Assembly (NCBI GenBank): GCA_020746835.1
Contig: JAGPNK010000003.1
Coordinates: 1,922,001-1,986,000, forward strand
From: Stachybotrys elegans
Lineage: Eukaryota > Ascomycota > Sordariomycetes > Hypocreales > Stachybotryaceae
Reading direction: 5' to 3'
DNA length: 64,000 bases
The notes under the pieces were generated by a model. It worked only from the letters and a program-made list of their open reading frames with translations. It had not been told where the DNA came from and did not search any database. The position numbers and the translations under genes are program-made. Every line of letters begins with the position of its first letter. Position 1 is the first letter of the stretch. This document shows positions 11,978 through 23,386 of the stretch, piece after piece.

Positions 11978-12982
11978 TTACTCCAACTTCTTCTCCTTGT
12001 TCTCCTCCTCTTGCTTTTCTCCGGGGCTCGCCTCGGGCTTGTCGTTGTCGGCGGTCGCGTCGTTCCACTGGGCAGGCACGGCGTCGGTGCTGGGTGCTGG
12101 GGCCTCAACCTTGCTATCTGGGACGGCGGCAGCGACGGGGTCTTCGACGCGGACGGCCTGTGCCGATTCGATGGGTGCGGCAGCAGCGGCGCCTTCTTCT
12201 TCGTCGTCATCGGTCAACTCTCCGCCGTAGATCTCGGGGTACTTGCGGAAGCACTCCTGCATGCCCCTAGATGAATCGTGTTAGCTCTTGCGCTGGTTCT
12301 TCGAGGTTGAGTTGAGTGTCGACATACTGGAACTTGTCGATGCAGTCCATGCCCTTGGGCTCCTCCTCAGAGTAGATGAAGCAGCTAAAGGCAGTCTTGA
12401 ACTCCTCCCCGCAAGGGCCGTGGGCCATTCCTCCGAGGCAAGGGCAGTCCCAGTTGATCTCACCCGTCTCAGGGTTGAAGGCGCCCTGCTGGCCAGCCTC
12501 CTCTTCCAATGCCTCTGGTGAGGAGGCGCCGATGGCGGGCTCGGCAGACTCGGGCTGAAGAATCTGGGATGACACGTTGGATGCGGCGGACTCGGGAGCC
12601 TTCTCGGGGCTGGGGATCTTGGCCTTGATCTGCTTTCGCTTCTCCTCTAGCACGGAGTCGACAGTGGGCAGGTCTTCTTCGGAGAAGGACGCTGGCGCTC
12701 GAATGGTGGAGTCTGCATCTGTGTCAGTGGCGACTGCTTCTCCCAGGGTGCGGGAACTCGGGACAACCGACCAGAGGCAATCTCATCGGCGAAGACGGGG
12801 CTGGTGTTGTAGTAGTACAGAGCGGTGCCGGCGAGGCCCCATCGCAGCGCCGAGCCCTTCCAACTCCGGGGCTTGTCGGCGGGCGATGTGGTGGAAGCAA
12901 GACGCCGGGGCGCAGAGCGGACAGTGGTGCGCAGGCCGGAGGCGGCGGGCCGGGCGGCGGATCGCAGGACGGAGCGGTACAT
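11978..12982 (-). CDS. MIA40: Mitochondrial intermembrane space oxidoreductase Mia40
   Basis: Exons 12982-12772, 12718-12328 and 12266-11978 give 296 residues. The N-terminus ([20 protein letters not shown]) is an amphipathic presequence, followed by one hydrophobic anchor ([17 protein letters not shown]). After an acidic linker comes the catalytic core: redox motif CPC in [13 protein letters not shown], then twin CX9C spacing ([11 protein letters not shown], and C-IDKFQGMQE-C across the intron). Mia40 oxidises small Cys-motif proteins during import into the intermembrane space. The acidic, Ala-rich C-terminal tail is normal for filamentous fungi. The first donor is GTCGGT, unusual but phase-correct. 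It shares an ~800-bp divergent promoter region with thiamine pyrophosphokinase. Confidence 0.95.
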
Positions 12983-13785
12983 GGCGGGGATTAGATAGGT
13001 GTGAAGGTGACAGAAAAGAAAGAAGGAGAGGTCGAAAGGAAGGACGAGACGCGGTGCGCCAATGGGTGGGATAGTCGTCGTCGAGGGTGTTGTCGCGGGA
13101 AAATCGAGAGCTCGCGCGGAATTAATTGGTAAGCTGGTTTTTTTTCCTGGCCACTGACGGAATGATGGACGATGGTGGTGGGTAGTGCCGAGAATTAGCC
13201 AGGGCACCCGATAAGGCGGACAGGCCTGTGAAGCTCCGTGATGAAGCCCAGACGATGCGTCTATTATCAAGCTTTTTCATTGTATGGATACAACACAATT
13301 CTTTTGGGTATTTGGAATTGTAGTAATAATTAAGAAGTCCCTAATTCGGTCTCAATGGGTAGGCAGTCGTAGTAGCGACTACCATTATCCGCGTTGAGAT
13401 GACTCGGGCTCCTCCCACACTTTGTGTGTCTTTTCTTACGTAGCACAAATATCTACATACAAAGGCTGCGAGCAAGCGTCCGTCATTGCCATGGTTTTAC
13501 AGTAAACCATCGTGTGTTAAGCCCTTCATCTCATGTCGTACTGCATACACACGTCGTCCACAGCCCACAACAAATTATCAACAACAAATTCGCCCTTTTC
13601 CTTCTCGCCCGCTAGCCAAGCCACCCTCCTCCCACCTGAACTCTCCAAGTACCAACTTAGGCTCATCCCCACGCTGAGGCTTGCCTTGGCTCCCCCAATC
13701 TCTTCCCCCTCCACAAACGAGCTGAACTTCGCAAACATCACCTCTCCTTACGGCACCCGCCAGCACGCGGCCATACAATACGCAC
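12983..13785. promoter_or_regulatory. Divergent promoter region, MIA40 and THI80-like genes
   Basis: 803 bp between two start codons pointing outward. A CT-rich leader precedes the right-hand start. ORFs here are short or overlap the first exon of the kinase gene in the wrong frame. Confidence 0.5.
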
Positions 13786-14742
13786 ATGGCTACCGTCAAC
13801 TGGCATCCCGGGCGGCTGCTGCAGCCGCCCTCTGCCAATGTGAACCCCCCAGAGTTTGCTTTGCTTATACTCAACCAGCCCATCAAGAATGGCGCCAACC
13901 TGCGCAAGCTTTGGAAGAATTGTATGTTGTGCAATCAGAGCTGCCCCTCTGTTCTGACGTAGGCTGTCGCGCGGAGCTCATCATCTGGTATAGCTACTCA
14001 GCGCATCGCCGCCGATGGAGGCGCAAATCGACTCCATGAACTGTCTTCCTTCCAGGGGAAATACGTGCGTCTATCATGTCATCGCCGTAGATGGCTCAGC
14101 TCATGTGCTGGTGGCTAACATTGGCGTGTTTCTGTTTTTTCCTATCTCTAGTCCAACCTTCAGGCCATTGTTGGTGATCTCGATTCGCTGAGGCCCTCTG
14201 TGCGCGACTTCTACCTCTCCCAGCCAAAGCCTACCGAGATCGTGCACATGCCCGATCAGGAATCCACCGATTTCCTCAAGTCGGTCAACTGGATTCGCAG
14301 TCACTGCGCTTCGCCCACTGATATCGTCGCGCTGGGCGGCATCGGCGGCCGCGTCGACCAGGGACTCAGCCAGCTGCACCACCTCTACCTGTTCCAGGCC
14401 GACGACGCAGCCTATGCCAAGGGCCGCGTCTACCTCCTCTCGGGCTCGAGCTTGACCTTTCTGCTCAAGGCCGGCTCCCACCACATCCACGTCCGGGAGG
14501 ATGGCGTCGACAACGAGTTTGGTAAGCACGTCGGCATTATCCCGCTCAAGGGCACCAGCCGCATCACCACCAGCGGCCTGGAGTGGGATGTCGAGGACTG
14601 GGAGACGGAGATTGGCGGCAAGGTCAGCACTAGTAATCATGTCTTGCCCGACACCAGAGTCGTCGAGATCCAGACCACTGCCGACGTCCTCTTCACCATC
14701 GCCCTACGCCAGCTGGATACTGAGGAGGAGGGACAGATGTAG
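13786..14742 (+). CDS. THI80: Thiamine pyrophosphokinase
   Basis: Exons 13786-13921, 13994-14064 and 14152-14742, 265 residues. The splice after ...KLWKN- uses acceptor TATAG at 13993, giving STQRIAADGGANRLHEL, the conserved ADGGANRL block. Further signatures are IVGDLDSLRPSV (metal/ATP-binding Asp residues), DFLKSVNWI, and VALGGIGGRVDQGLSQLHHL. The C-terminal beta domain ends with GLEWDVEDW and a ...TSNHVL block that binds thiamine. The enzyme transfers pyrophosphate from ATP to thiamine, making the cofactor of transketolase and pyruvate dehydrogenase. Length is typical. Confidence 0.95.
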
Positions 14743-14938
14743 CCAGCCAGAGGTCCGGGCTAATGTCATAATCTATGACAATCTGAATATCAATTTCCAA
14801 TACCAAAAGGCCCTCGCGCAGCTAATGCGCTACCACCGACTCCAAACGCCAGGCTATGCTTAACCTCACCTGTTCCCAGGGGTATTTCCTCTCCGTCGCC
14901 CACCCCACGGCCAGCCCGCCCTCTTTTTTTTTCTTCCC

Positions 14939-15734
14939 TTATCGTAGGTAGTGCAGAACAAGCCAGCAGAAGAGGAAAAAGACGATGACTCCTGCAGCAA
15001 ATATCCACTTGTCCTCGCGGGTCCGGCGCTCCACCATGCGGATCGTGTCGCCGCTGATGCCGAGCGTATTGGCTATACCGTAGAGTCGCTTCTGTGTGCT
15101 CTTGAGCATCTCCCGTTGCTGTCCCAGGTCGCCCAGTACGGCCTGGCCTCGCGCAATGTACTCGTCCAAGGCTTGGTTGGTGTTGGAAAAGAAGTTTTGT
15201 TCGCGGAAGGCATGGGCCTCGCGCATCTCTTCGGCCGAGCCCGCGGTCATGGGCATACCCGAGCTGGCGCTGGATGGCGGGTGACGGGGCTGGAAGGCGG
15301 AGTGCGTCGTCGTGGACGAGACGTTTGCGTAGGGGTTCTCGGGCGTCGCATTGTAGGGGCGTCGGCCGAGGAGTTCGGAGCGATTCGTCTGGTGCTGGTT
15401 GTCCTCGCGTATCTTCTTGAGCGTGTCGATCTGGGTGCGGAAGTCGGAGAGCTCTTCGCGGAATCTCTTGACACGCTCGAGCGCCTCCTCCTGCTTTTTG
15501 GGTACAATCTCCTGGCGGGCGAGACTGCTGTAGTCTTCCAGCGTCTTGGTGAAGGAGGCCAGGGATGCCGACACGTTTCCTATCTCTGCTGGCGTCGGCT
15601 GGCCTTTGGCATGGAGGCTGGAGAATTCGCTGTGCAGAGACTTGCTCTGCCGGAGCGCCGAGTTATAGGTGACGTTCTGGGCGACACGTTAATTGCTGCG
15701 CCAAAGGGGTGCATGTCGATAGCCAACGTACCAT
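14939..15734 (-). CDS. BOS1: Qb-SNARE Bos1, ER-Golgi transport
   Basis: Coding exon 1 is only the ATG (15734-15732). A 55-nt intron (GTACGT...CCCAG) follows at once, and exon 2 (15676-14939) reads N-V-T-Y-N-S-A-L-R-Q, the conserved Bos1/membrin N-terminus. 246 residues: an N-terminal helical domain, a Pro/Ser-rich linker, a SNARE helix (~155-215; LGDLGQQREMLKSTQKRLYG with ANTLGIS and MVERR), and a C-terminal tail anchor (WIFAAGVIVFFLFCWLVLHY). The membrane anchor and SNARE register support a functional protein that pairs with Sed5, Bet1 and Sec22 at the cis-Golgi. Confidence 0.92.
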
Positions 15735-16737
15735 TGTGGGATATAGGCCTGCGTTGATGGAGATGAGGTACGTTGTGTTGGGCTGGAAGGGGCGGCGTGT
15801 GTGATGCAATCAAGAAAGGCCACATGCACAAATCCGAGACCAGCTTGCCTGGTCCACATTCGGGTCTAGGGTAGGATGCGCCACCACACACCAAGCACCA
15901 GCAGGCAGCAGGTAGCAGGCAGCAGACTTGTGGTGGCTTGAATTAAGTCTCATATTCATCGCTATCATAATCTAGTAGACTGAGGTATATTGAGGGTGAA
16001 TCCATAGTGTCGGTGAGTTGGCACTTTCGTCTGGGTATAAGCACCAAAATCCAGCCGTTGGCTCTCTTTGTCTAATAGTTGCGATCCATGCAAGACAATG
16101 AAGCAGGGGCGCCTGGTTTACCCACCTTATTCTAATGGGCGAGATCTACCTTGTTGCTTGTACAAGAATGTGGAAGAATAGAGATGACTTCAAGTGAGTC
16201 ATGCCACATTGAACCTGGTCCATATTTTACAGACGGAGTCGGTGAACCGGAATGCATCCTCAACTCAACGGTGGGCTCACACTGAATCCTTCGCCGATCA
16301 TAAAGTAGTATCATATGCGAAATCATGATGGTTGGTACTCGGCGTTAGCCTAACTGTTGAGTTGGCAGTTGACTGGCCATGGTTGAAGATCCAGGTCATG
16401 TCAGATAATGGCTCCTTGGCCCCTCGCTTCCTCCCGCAGCAGACCTCGGACGATCCTCTTTAGGATGTTGCTCTGACAAAGCGGCGAGGTCGGCCAGGAT
16501 AAACCATGATAAACCATGATAAATCAATATCATAACTCTCCCATTGGGTGGGGGACTGATGAATAATAGACGCGCGCGAGGCAGCCGAACAATGACCCAC
16601 GTATATGGGGAAAAAGGCTTGCACATTGCTGACCACCCTGTGCCAAGATCGCAAGGGTGCTGCAGTCTATTACATGGGAGAACATGGGATGATGGGATGA
16701 TGGGATGACTTGGGCCAAGCAGCCTTACAGGAATGCG
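15735..16737. other. Intergenic with short direct repeats; core/accessory boundary
   Basis: About 1 kb. Contains repeated ATGATAAACC units near 16497-16525 and repeated GATGGGAT units near 16684-16710. No gene seen. To the left are conserved cellular genes, to the right mostly accessory ones. Confidence 0.55.
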
Positions 16738-16743
16738 TATAAA
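16738..16743 (+). promoter_or_regulatory. TATA box of the phenol-hydroxylase-like gene
   Basis: TATAAA sits 111 bp upstream of the ATG at 16854, ahead of a CT-rich leader. Position-based assignment. Confidence 0.5.
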
Positions 16744-16853
16744 GCATCCATTATGTACGCTGTTTAGCTGTTACTCACACCTGCTTCGCGCATTCCACCC
16801 CATTGTTCTACATCAGACCTTTTTGTTTCCTGTCCAGACACCTTGAGCCTAAC

Positions 16854-18793
16854 ATGTCAACTGTTGTCGAAACAGACTACCTCATCGTGGGTGCTGGCCC
16901 ATCTGGTGGCGCAATGGCCTGCTTTCTGGGGCAAAATGGTTCGAACCCGTCCGATGATTTGTCTATGTACTCTACGGGATGACTAACAGAGATAGGCTTG
17001 AAGGGAATCGTCATATCTAGGGACCGGGGGACTGCGGATACTCCCAGGGCCCATCTAGTGAACCCCTTTACCTTTGGTGCGTCGACACGTGTTCCTGCAA
17101 TTACATTATCTAATAATGATAGAATGTCTTCGGGACATCGGCCTGGAGGACGAGGGGATGCGTCTTGGCATCACCGGAAAGACCTTGACGGGCGGTCTGC
17201 GATGGTGTCGGTCCATGGTGGGCGAAGAATACGGCAGGACGCCAGCTTTCGGGGGCCAACCTGAAAACGGCGTAAGTCAACCTTGTTAAGTTACTCACAG
17301 AAGGCTGACGTGGACTGACTTCTTATTGTGTCGACAAGGCCGACATCAAGCTTGCCTCGCCCTGCGAATATGCCGACTTTCCTCAGTCCTACATGGAACC
17401 TGTCTTGGTCAAATATGCCACCCATCACGGCTTCGACTTCCACTTCAACACGGAACTGGTCGATGCAAAGCGCCGGACGACAGGTTTCGAGTGTACTGTC
17501 CGTGGACGAACCACCAAGCTGGAGTACACAATCCACACCAAGTACCTATTTGCAGCCGATGGAGCGAGAAGTGCAGTCGCGCGTGCCTTTCCGTTCAACT
17601 TCCTGACTGAGCCGAGAGATCTCTCTGCCTGTAACATCTTGATCAAGGCCGACCTCTCGCACTTGATGCATTCACGCGAAGCAGATCTGCACTTTATCAT
17701 GAAGCCGGACAGGAAGTGGCAGTTGGGGCATGGCGCGTGCCTTCGGATGGTTCGACCTTGGCATGAGTGGATAGTCATGGTCGTCGGCACTGGCAGTAAC
17801 CCTCTTGAAGGATTCACCAAAGACAGCCCGGAGCTTGTTGAGTGTATCAAGGAGCTCATTGGAGACGATACCATTGACGTCGAGGTCCTGGGATTGAGTC
17901 CCTGGTCTGTTCGTCAGACAGTTGCCGAAAAGTTCTCCCTGGATCGCGATGTCTTCTTGGCCGGAGACGCCGCTCACAGGCACCCTCCGGCTTATGGCTT
18001 GGGCAGCAACACGTGCGTCCAGGATGCCTACAACTTGGCCTGGAAGGTTGCCTATGTCGCCAAGGGCTACGCCGGACCGGCTTTACTGGATTCCTACAAT
18101 GATGAGCGACAACCCGTGGGCGCTGATCTCGTCATACAAGCGAACCAAGGAGTCGCGGACCATCTGGCAGTCTGGGAAGCGCTTGGGATGTTTGAACCCC
18201 CCGAGGCAGGCATGAAGATAATTAACGACCTTTACGAGCCTACTCCTGTAGGAGTCGAACGTCGCCAAATCCTCCACAAGGCTCTCGAAAGAAGGCGAAG
18301 AGAAGCCGAGAGTATTGGCCTCGGCATGAACCAGTGGTACACTTCGAGCGCCATCTACCTCGATGATGAGACTACTCCTCGGCCTACAGTCAACGGTGAT
18401 GTCATTGTCAAGCCTCTCATCACCACGTACCCTGGCACACGACTTCCTCATGCTTGGCTCGACATTTCGACTCGCAGAAAAGAAATCTCAACCATCGATC
18501 TTGCTGGACATGGGTCGTTCTGTCTTCTCTACGGCCCAGGCGGAAAGGCATGGAAAGAAGCGGCTACGAAAATTGCCGCTGCCACAGGTGTCCCCATCAA
18601 AGCCTATGGTATTGGGTTTGGTCTCGATTACATCGATTTACACAGGAGATGGTACGAGGTGCGGGAGATTGAGGATGATGGGTGTGTTCTTGTTAGGCCT
18701 GATCGTTATGTTGCTTGGAGAGCTAAGCAAATGGTGGAGGGTTGTGAGGACAAGCTCCTTCATGTGCTGAACAAGGTCCTGTCAAGAAACTAA
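16854..18793 (+). CDS. FAD-dependent aromatic monooxygenase (phenol 2-monooxygenase/TfdB type)
   Basis: Exons 16854-16938, 16996-17076, 17123-17271 and 17339-18793 give 589 residues. The FAD-binding N-terminus is TDYLIVGAGPSGGAMACFLG (GxGxxG). The DG-type motif appears as YLFAADGARSAVA, and the second FAD motif as VFLAGDAAHRHPPAYGLGSN, where HPP is typical of the phenol hydroxylase/2,4-dichlorophenol 6-monooxygenase branch. The C-terminal ~190 residues form the thioredoxin-like domain of this branch (HAWLD..., HGSFCLLYGP, VLVRPDRYVAWRA). Such enzymes hydroxylate phenolic rings using NADPH and O2; the substrate is not deducible. It ends 157 bp before the stop of a convergent sugar-type transporter, so a catabolic pairing is possible but unproven. 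Confidence 0.88.
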
Positions 18794-18949
18794 GGACCGG
18801 GGGAAGCAATCCTCTTGCAGACTCCAGCTTTGCCTAGTATATTGCCCTAAGAATCGGCAAATACAGATGACCCAACCGAGTCAACCACATCCATGACAAG
18901 CTCCTAGTTGTTTGACTGACCAGATATGCTCCTGTTTTGTCCTTGTTGC

Positions 18950-20633
18950 CTAAATTGTGGGAGTCAATTCCATCCTCATACCTCGAGCCACAACGTCCAT
19001 GGACATGCCGCTGGTAGCTGCTGTGTCGGCCATGGAGTCCCGTGTGTGCTGTGGCTGTAACTCGATATTCGCATCATTGTGAGTCTGGTCTGTCTGAGTG
19101 GTAATAGCCACGGCTCTGCGTCGCAGACCGAGGAGCTGCATGACAGTGGATATGCCTGCCATGGCTGGGCGCCGGAAATCGGACTGGATACTTTCAAGAG
19201 ATCTGCCACGTGTTTCGGGCATATTCAAGGCCAGGACGACGACGCCGAAGAAGACAAGGCCAGCGAAGAGAAAATAGGCACCAAAAGCCGAAGCGTCAAG
19301 GAGGATGGGAGTGATGAAGGCGACGAGCCAGTTGCAAAACTGTGGTTTCCGTCAGCCCTGAAGAAGAAGAAGCCGCCCTGTAGACTCACGAAACTAAAGG
19401 CCATGCCAAGTGAGTTGCCTGCCGCCCGGGTATGGCTGGCCTGGATCTCACTGGCATAGATTTTGCCAACTATGTTCCAGGTGGCGCAGAAGACGATACC
19501 GAAGAGGAAGACGCTCACGACAACGACCCAACGGGCAAAGCCCCCTGCCTGTACAGCGCCGGCGGCATACAGACCCCCCATGAGGAGCATGATGCTGCCC
19601 AGGCTGACGCCGCCAACGATTGTGGAAGTGCGGCGATCCCACTTGTCTGCCAGCATGAAGGCAGGAATCGAGACTACAAACATGGCGATGGAGGAGACTC
19701 CAGAGGCGATGAGCGACGTATTGGTGGATGTGATGCCAGTCTGCTCAAAGAGTCGGGGTGCATACTGCAATCCGTGTCAGCGACGCTAGGTGTCTTTGCC
19801 CGAGGGTTACATACGTAGGTAATAGCGTCGATGCCGCTCAGCTGTATCATCGACAGGAAGAAGAGGGAAAGAAAGGTCCTGGACCGATAGCCCCGCTTGA
19901 ATAGTATGGCGAAGCTCTGCCATCTGGACAAGCTGGGCTGTGTCTGAGAATCTTGGAGAAAGTCGCGCTGGGCTTCATCCATGTCGAAATTCAGCAACAC
20001 GAGCGCCTGCCTAGCCTCGTCTGCGCGGCCGTTCAACAAGAGCCATCGCGGAGACTCGGGAAGGATCAGACAAGCCAGAGTGAGCATCACGCCGATGGTG
20101 GCTTCAATGACGAAGGGGAGTCTCCAGGCAAGGCTCGAGTCGAGGCCCGAGGTGCCGTAGCAGCAGAAGTAGCCGACGCAGATACCCAGCGTGGCCATGA
20201 ACTGCGGCAGCGCCGACAGACGCCCTCGGCTGCGCATGGGCGCAATCTCGGTGATGTAGACGGTGATGAGGGAGAAGAAGATGCCCTGGCCGGCGCCGCT
20301 CACGGCGCGGCCGATGATGAACTGCGTCAGGCTAAAGGCGGTGGCTTGCAGCAGGACGCCAACGACGAAGAGGGCGCTGCCGGGAAGAATGGTTCGCAGG
20401 CGGCCGCGCTTGTCGGCGATTTGGCCGCCAAAAAGGGAGGGGATGATGGCCATGAGCATGACCATGGAGACGGTGATACCCGTCATGCTGGCCGACATGG
20501 CGCCCAGGCTCTCGGTGAACTGGGGCATATGGATCTGAGACCCCATGGCGCCGGTATCGTATCCATTGAGGAAGCCGCCAAAGGAGAGGGCGAGCGACGC
20601 CGCGGCGTAGTTGGGCAATGTAAACAGGGGCAT
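18950..20633 (-). CDS. MFS sugar transporter (SP family)
   Basis: Exons 20633-19815, 19764-19390 and 19339-18950, 527 residues. Sugar-porter signatures are complete: GGFLNGYDTGAMGS (TM1), GGQIADKRGRLRT (loop 2-3), GAGQGIFFSLITVYITEIAPMRSRGR (PESPR partner motif), LPESPRWLLLNGR, then YAPRLFEQTG, ADKWDRR, FCNWLVAFITP and NMPETRGRSLESI at the end of TM12. The cytosolic C-tail is ~75 residues. Members carry hexoses, pentoses, disaccharides or quinate; motif content does not discriminate. Convergent with the aromatic monooxygenase. Confidence 0.93.
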
Positions 20634-21388
20634 GGCTGCTGTTGGAGAGGAGACAGAGACAAGATGGTTACTGTCGACAAAAGGAGGAAACTGGGCGAGG
20701 CGCTGTGAAAGGGGACAAGCAACGACCCAGAAACCGACGATTTATCCGAACCGAGGAATCAGTCGCGTGCGGGGGTGAAGCATCATCGCAAGGGCGGCGA
20801 TCGCTGACCGCCGTTGCACGGAGATAACATGGAATGCATGGGGATAGGCAGGGCGCCTTTCGGTGGACATCTTGGCGCTGATTAATTGCTTCTTGCATCA
20901 CACAACGACCCTGGTCTCTGGGAGAAGTCTGAGATTCTCTTCAGGGACATGAATGAACCTGTTGCCCCTCGTTGATGAAATGGCTACCTGCGCATCAGGG
21001 GGAACACCAACGTATGACCTCTCCTTGATGGCCTGTTCTAGGACTCAGACGAGCAGGCAGCTGCCACACCCCAGATTCTAGCCAAAGATGGCTCAAGACG
21101 AACGGCAGCGCATTCTCTTTTCACTAGGTCATGTTTCCACATTTAAGTTGCCTGAGGAAAAGCGATGTTTCTGCATCAAAGTTTGACCATGTCTGGACCT
21201 TAGACACGGAACCTCCCACTTGCAGTGGCACCTTCCAGCCTCGTGCCGTTATTTACGCTTCTCTTAGACTGCATAATAATTCATTGTTTGTTCTTGATTG
21301 TTTCCCCCTTTCGATGCCCGATCAAGTCTTGGCACCATCGTGTTGAACACCTTTGTGTCTTGTTTTAACGTCTGACACATTACTTACA
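20634..21388. promoter_or_regulatory. Divergent promoter region, sugar transporter and F-box genes
   Basis: 755 bp between outward-facing starts; only short ORFs without family resemblance. Confidence 0.45.
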
Positions 21389-22369
21389 ATGGATACGACA
21401 ACGACAACTTCCCTCCAAGTCTCTGCTAAGCAGGTGAACCCAACGACCAGCCCGTTGGTCAGCTTGCACTATGATGCCTTACATCTCATCATTGACCTCC
21501 TCACCTTTCATGACAAATTCATGCTTTCTCACACTTGTCGAAAATTGAGAAGCATCACCTTTTGCAACTGGCAGCTGGAACTCAAAAGGCTGCCCGCCGA
21601 GACCAGACTCGAGTTCTGGACGCAAAGAGCATACAACCTGCCCAGCAAGTGGGTGTGTGCGAGCTGCTGCAAGCTTCACCCTGTGATGCCGCCCGACTCG
21701 GCCTCTAAATTCTGGCGCAACTGCTATTCTGTGACGTGTTCTCGCGATGCACCCGCGAAAATCATTGCCAGCGGCTACCCTCCTATCTACCACCACTACG
21801 TCCAGCTTGCTCTCAAGTACTCTCGTCTGCGGATCAACCATACAATACTGGAGAAACTCCTGGCGCCGAGCTTCGACAAGACAAAATCTGACTGTCCATC
21901 CAGCTGTGACGGCACATACTTGCGAGCATGCAAAATCATCGACAACCGATTCCTGGTCAAGGAGCAATGGAGCCAAGGCGACGAGCAAAACTACGCCTCT
22001 CGGCAAACCATCACCAGCAATTTCAGAAGGTTCTGTCCTCACATTGCGACATTAGCAGGCTACGACAACACTAGCCCCAAGGTCCAAGTTGACGTGGCCG
22101 CCGCGTTTGCAATGCCGGGTTACGAGGCAACCGGCGGCTGCCATCATTGCCTTACCGACTACTCCATACTCGTTACGCGCAATGAATGCACGACTGTCTG
22201 CCTCATCACCACATGGCGCGACTTTGGGACTGAAACATGCCCAGACAACTTGATCTGGAAGTCTCAAGTGACCCATGGGGGCATAAACGATGGATGGAAT
22301 GCTTACGGCATCTTCCACCGGGAGATGGGCAGCGTGCGAAAGCTGTTCATGTGTGACTGGGTGGCCTAG
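21389..22369 (+). CDS. F-box domain protein
   Basis: Single exon, 326 residues, from ATG 21389 (an upstream in-frame ATG at 21353 is less likely). Residues ~20-70 read LVSLHYDALHLIIDLLTFHDKFMLSHTCRKLRSI, the F-box helix set that docks on Skp1 in SCF ubiquitin ligases. The rest has Cys pairs (WVCASCCKLHPVMPP; CHHCLTDY) that may bind zinc and a Trp-rich C-terminus. These F-box proteins are a large, variable family in filamentous fungi; no target can be proposed. Confidence 0.75.
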   Translation: MDTTTTTSLQVSAKQVNPTTSPLVSLHYDALHLIIDLLTFHDKFMLSHTCRKLRSITFCNWQLELKRLPAETRLEFWTQRAYNLPSKWVCASCCKLHPVMPPDSASKFWRNCYSVTCSRDAPAKIIASGYPPIYHHYVQLALKYSRLRINHTILEKLLAPSFDKTKSDCPSSCDGTYLRACKIIDNRFLVKEQWSQGDEQNYASRQTITSNFRRFCPHIATLAGYDNTSPKVQVDVAAAFAMPGYEATGGCHHCLTDYSILVTRNECTTVCLITTWRDFGTETCPDNLIWKSQVTHGGINDGWNAYGIFHREMGSVRKLFMCDWVA

Positions 22370-22406
22370 AGGTAGAATAGACTGTGTATGTTTCATACCG
22401 TCTGTT

Positions 22407-22839
22407 CTAATCTCGAGCGACTACCCTTGATGGCAGTCCTGTGGCTCCGACCAGTGGTGCTCCCTCATGAAGCGAACGCGGCATGTCGCTCGTCTGTGCC
22501 TGATGGCCAGCAGTGTCACATTTCGTTGTTTCCACCAGTTGGTCGTGTAAACTGTGGGCGATCTCGAGTTGTTCTTTCTGCAACTTCTCAGTCATCGCCA
22601 TAACCACTCGTACCTGCGCGGCCATTGCCCTGACCCATATTTCCTCCTGCACGGTTGCTGGCTTCATCAGCCTATCGGCGACGAGATTAAGGTCTTTCAG
22701 GGCTCTCGTAATGGCCCTTGATGGAAACTGGCTCTTGGCAACGCTGACTCCTGGGTTAGAGAGAAAAAGTTCCGTCAGGAGAAACATCACGGCATGAATC
22801 TCCGGCGACTAGAGGATCATTCTGGTCCCGGGTGGCCAT
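22407..22839 (-). CDS. Hypothetical small helical protein (weak call)
   Basis: A 127-codon ORF rich in amphipathic helix (AMAAQVRVVMAMTEKLQKEQLEIAHSLHDQ, shown in part). An upstream exon starting at ATG 22839 (MATRDQNDPLVAG) could join through GTGATG...CTAACCCAG, but that intron would be only 40 nt, short for this genome. No family recognised. It may be a real short gene or a remnant. Confidence 0.3.
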
Positions 22840-23386
22840 GGGAGACGAGAAAAGGCGCGAGAAGCAGGACTGGTGCCATGCCTCTTGGAGTTCGGACTGC
22901 TACCACATGCCTCTGTGGTAGCAGAGGCTGATAATCTAGATGGGAAGCCTTCGGGTGTAAGAGGCACGTATGCTCCAACGGAGGTCGCAGGATGGAGCGC
23001 GAAGAAACGGAAAGGCGCACTGGACAACTTGACAGCCGTGTGCTGGTGCATATTTCGTCTCACCTGGGAGAGTGCGACGGATGTTATGCGAGTTGAAAGA
23101 TGCGATCGACAGACCTGTTTAAAGCAGAAGCGAATCACCAAGCCAGTGAATTCGCCTGGGGAATGATATTTGTTGGTTTCAAACTTGGATGGGGCTGTTT
23201 GGCCCTTAACACCAAGAGTGAGATACCGGAGGAGATCATGTACTGACAAATTCTTTATCATGTCTTGCTAGGGAAATATTCAAAGATAACCGTGAAAAAC
23301 TGAACGCCCAATATCTCGTCCTCGACGCAATGTTACAATTCAGCAGGTAACCTGCCCCTCTGTAGAACCGCTCGAGGCGGACCAGC
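22840..23386. other. Intergenic, no convincing gene
   Basis: Contains a minus-strand ORF of 150 codons with no family resemblance. Otherwise the 3' flank of the short-chain dehydrogenase gene. Confidence 0.4.

Noticed and set aside
13533..14039. 168-codon plus-strand ORF
   Set aside because: Overlaps the first exons of thiamine pyrophosphokinase in the wrong frame; the spliced kinase frame carries the family motifs.
14951..15757. 268-codon plus-strand ORF
   Set aside because: Antisense of BOS1; no domain, while the minus strand has complete SNARE motifs.
19953..20708. 251-codon plus-strand ORF
   Set aside because: Antisense of the sugar transporter; acidic low-complexity translation.
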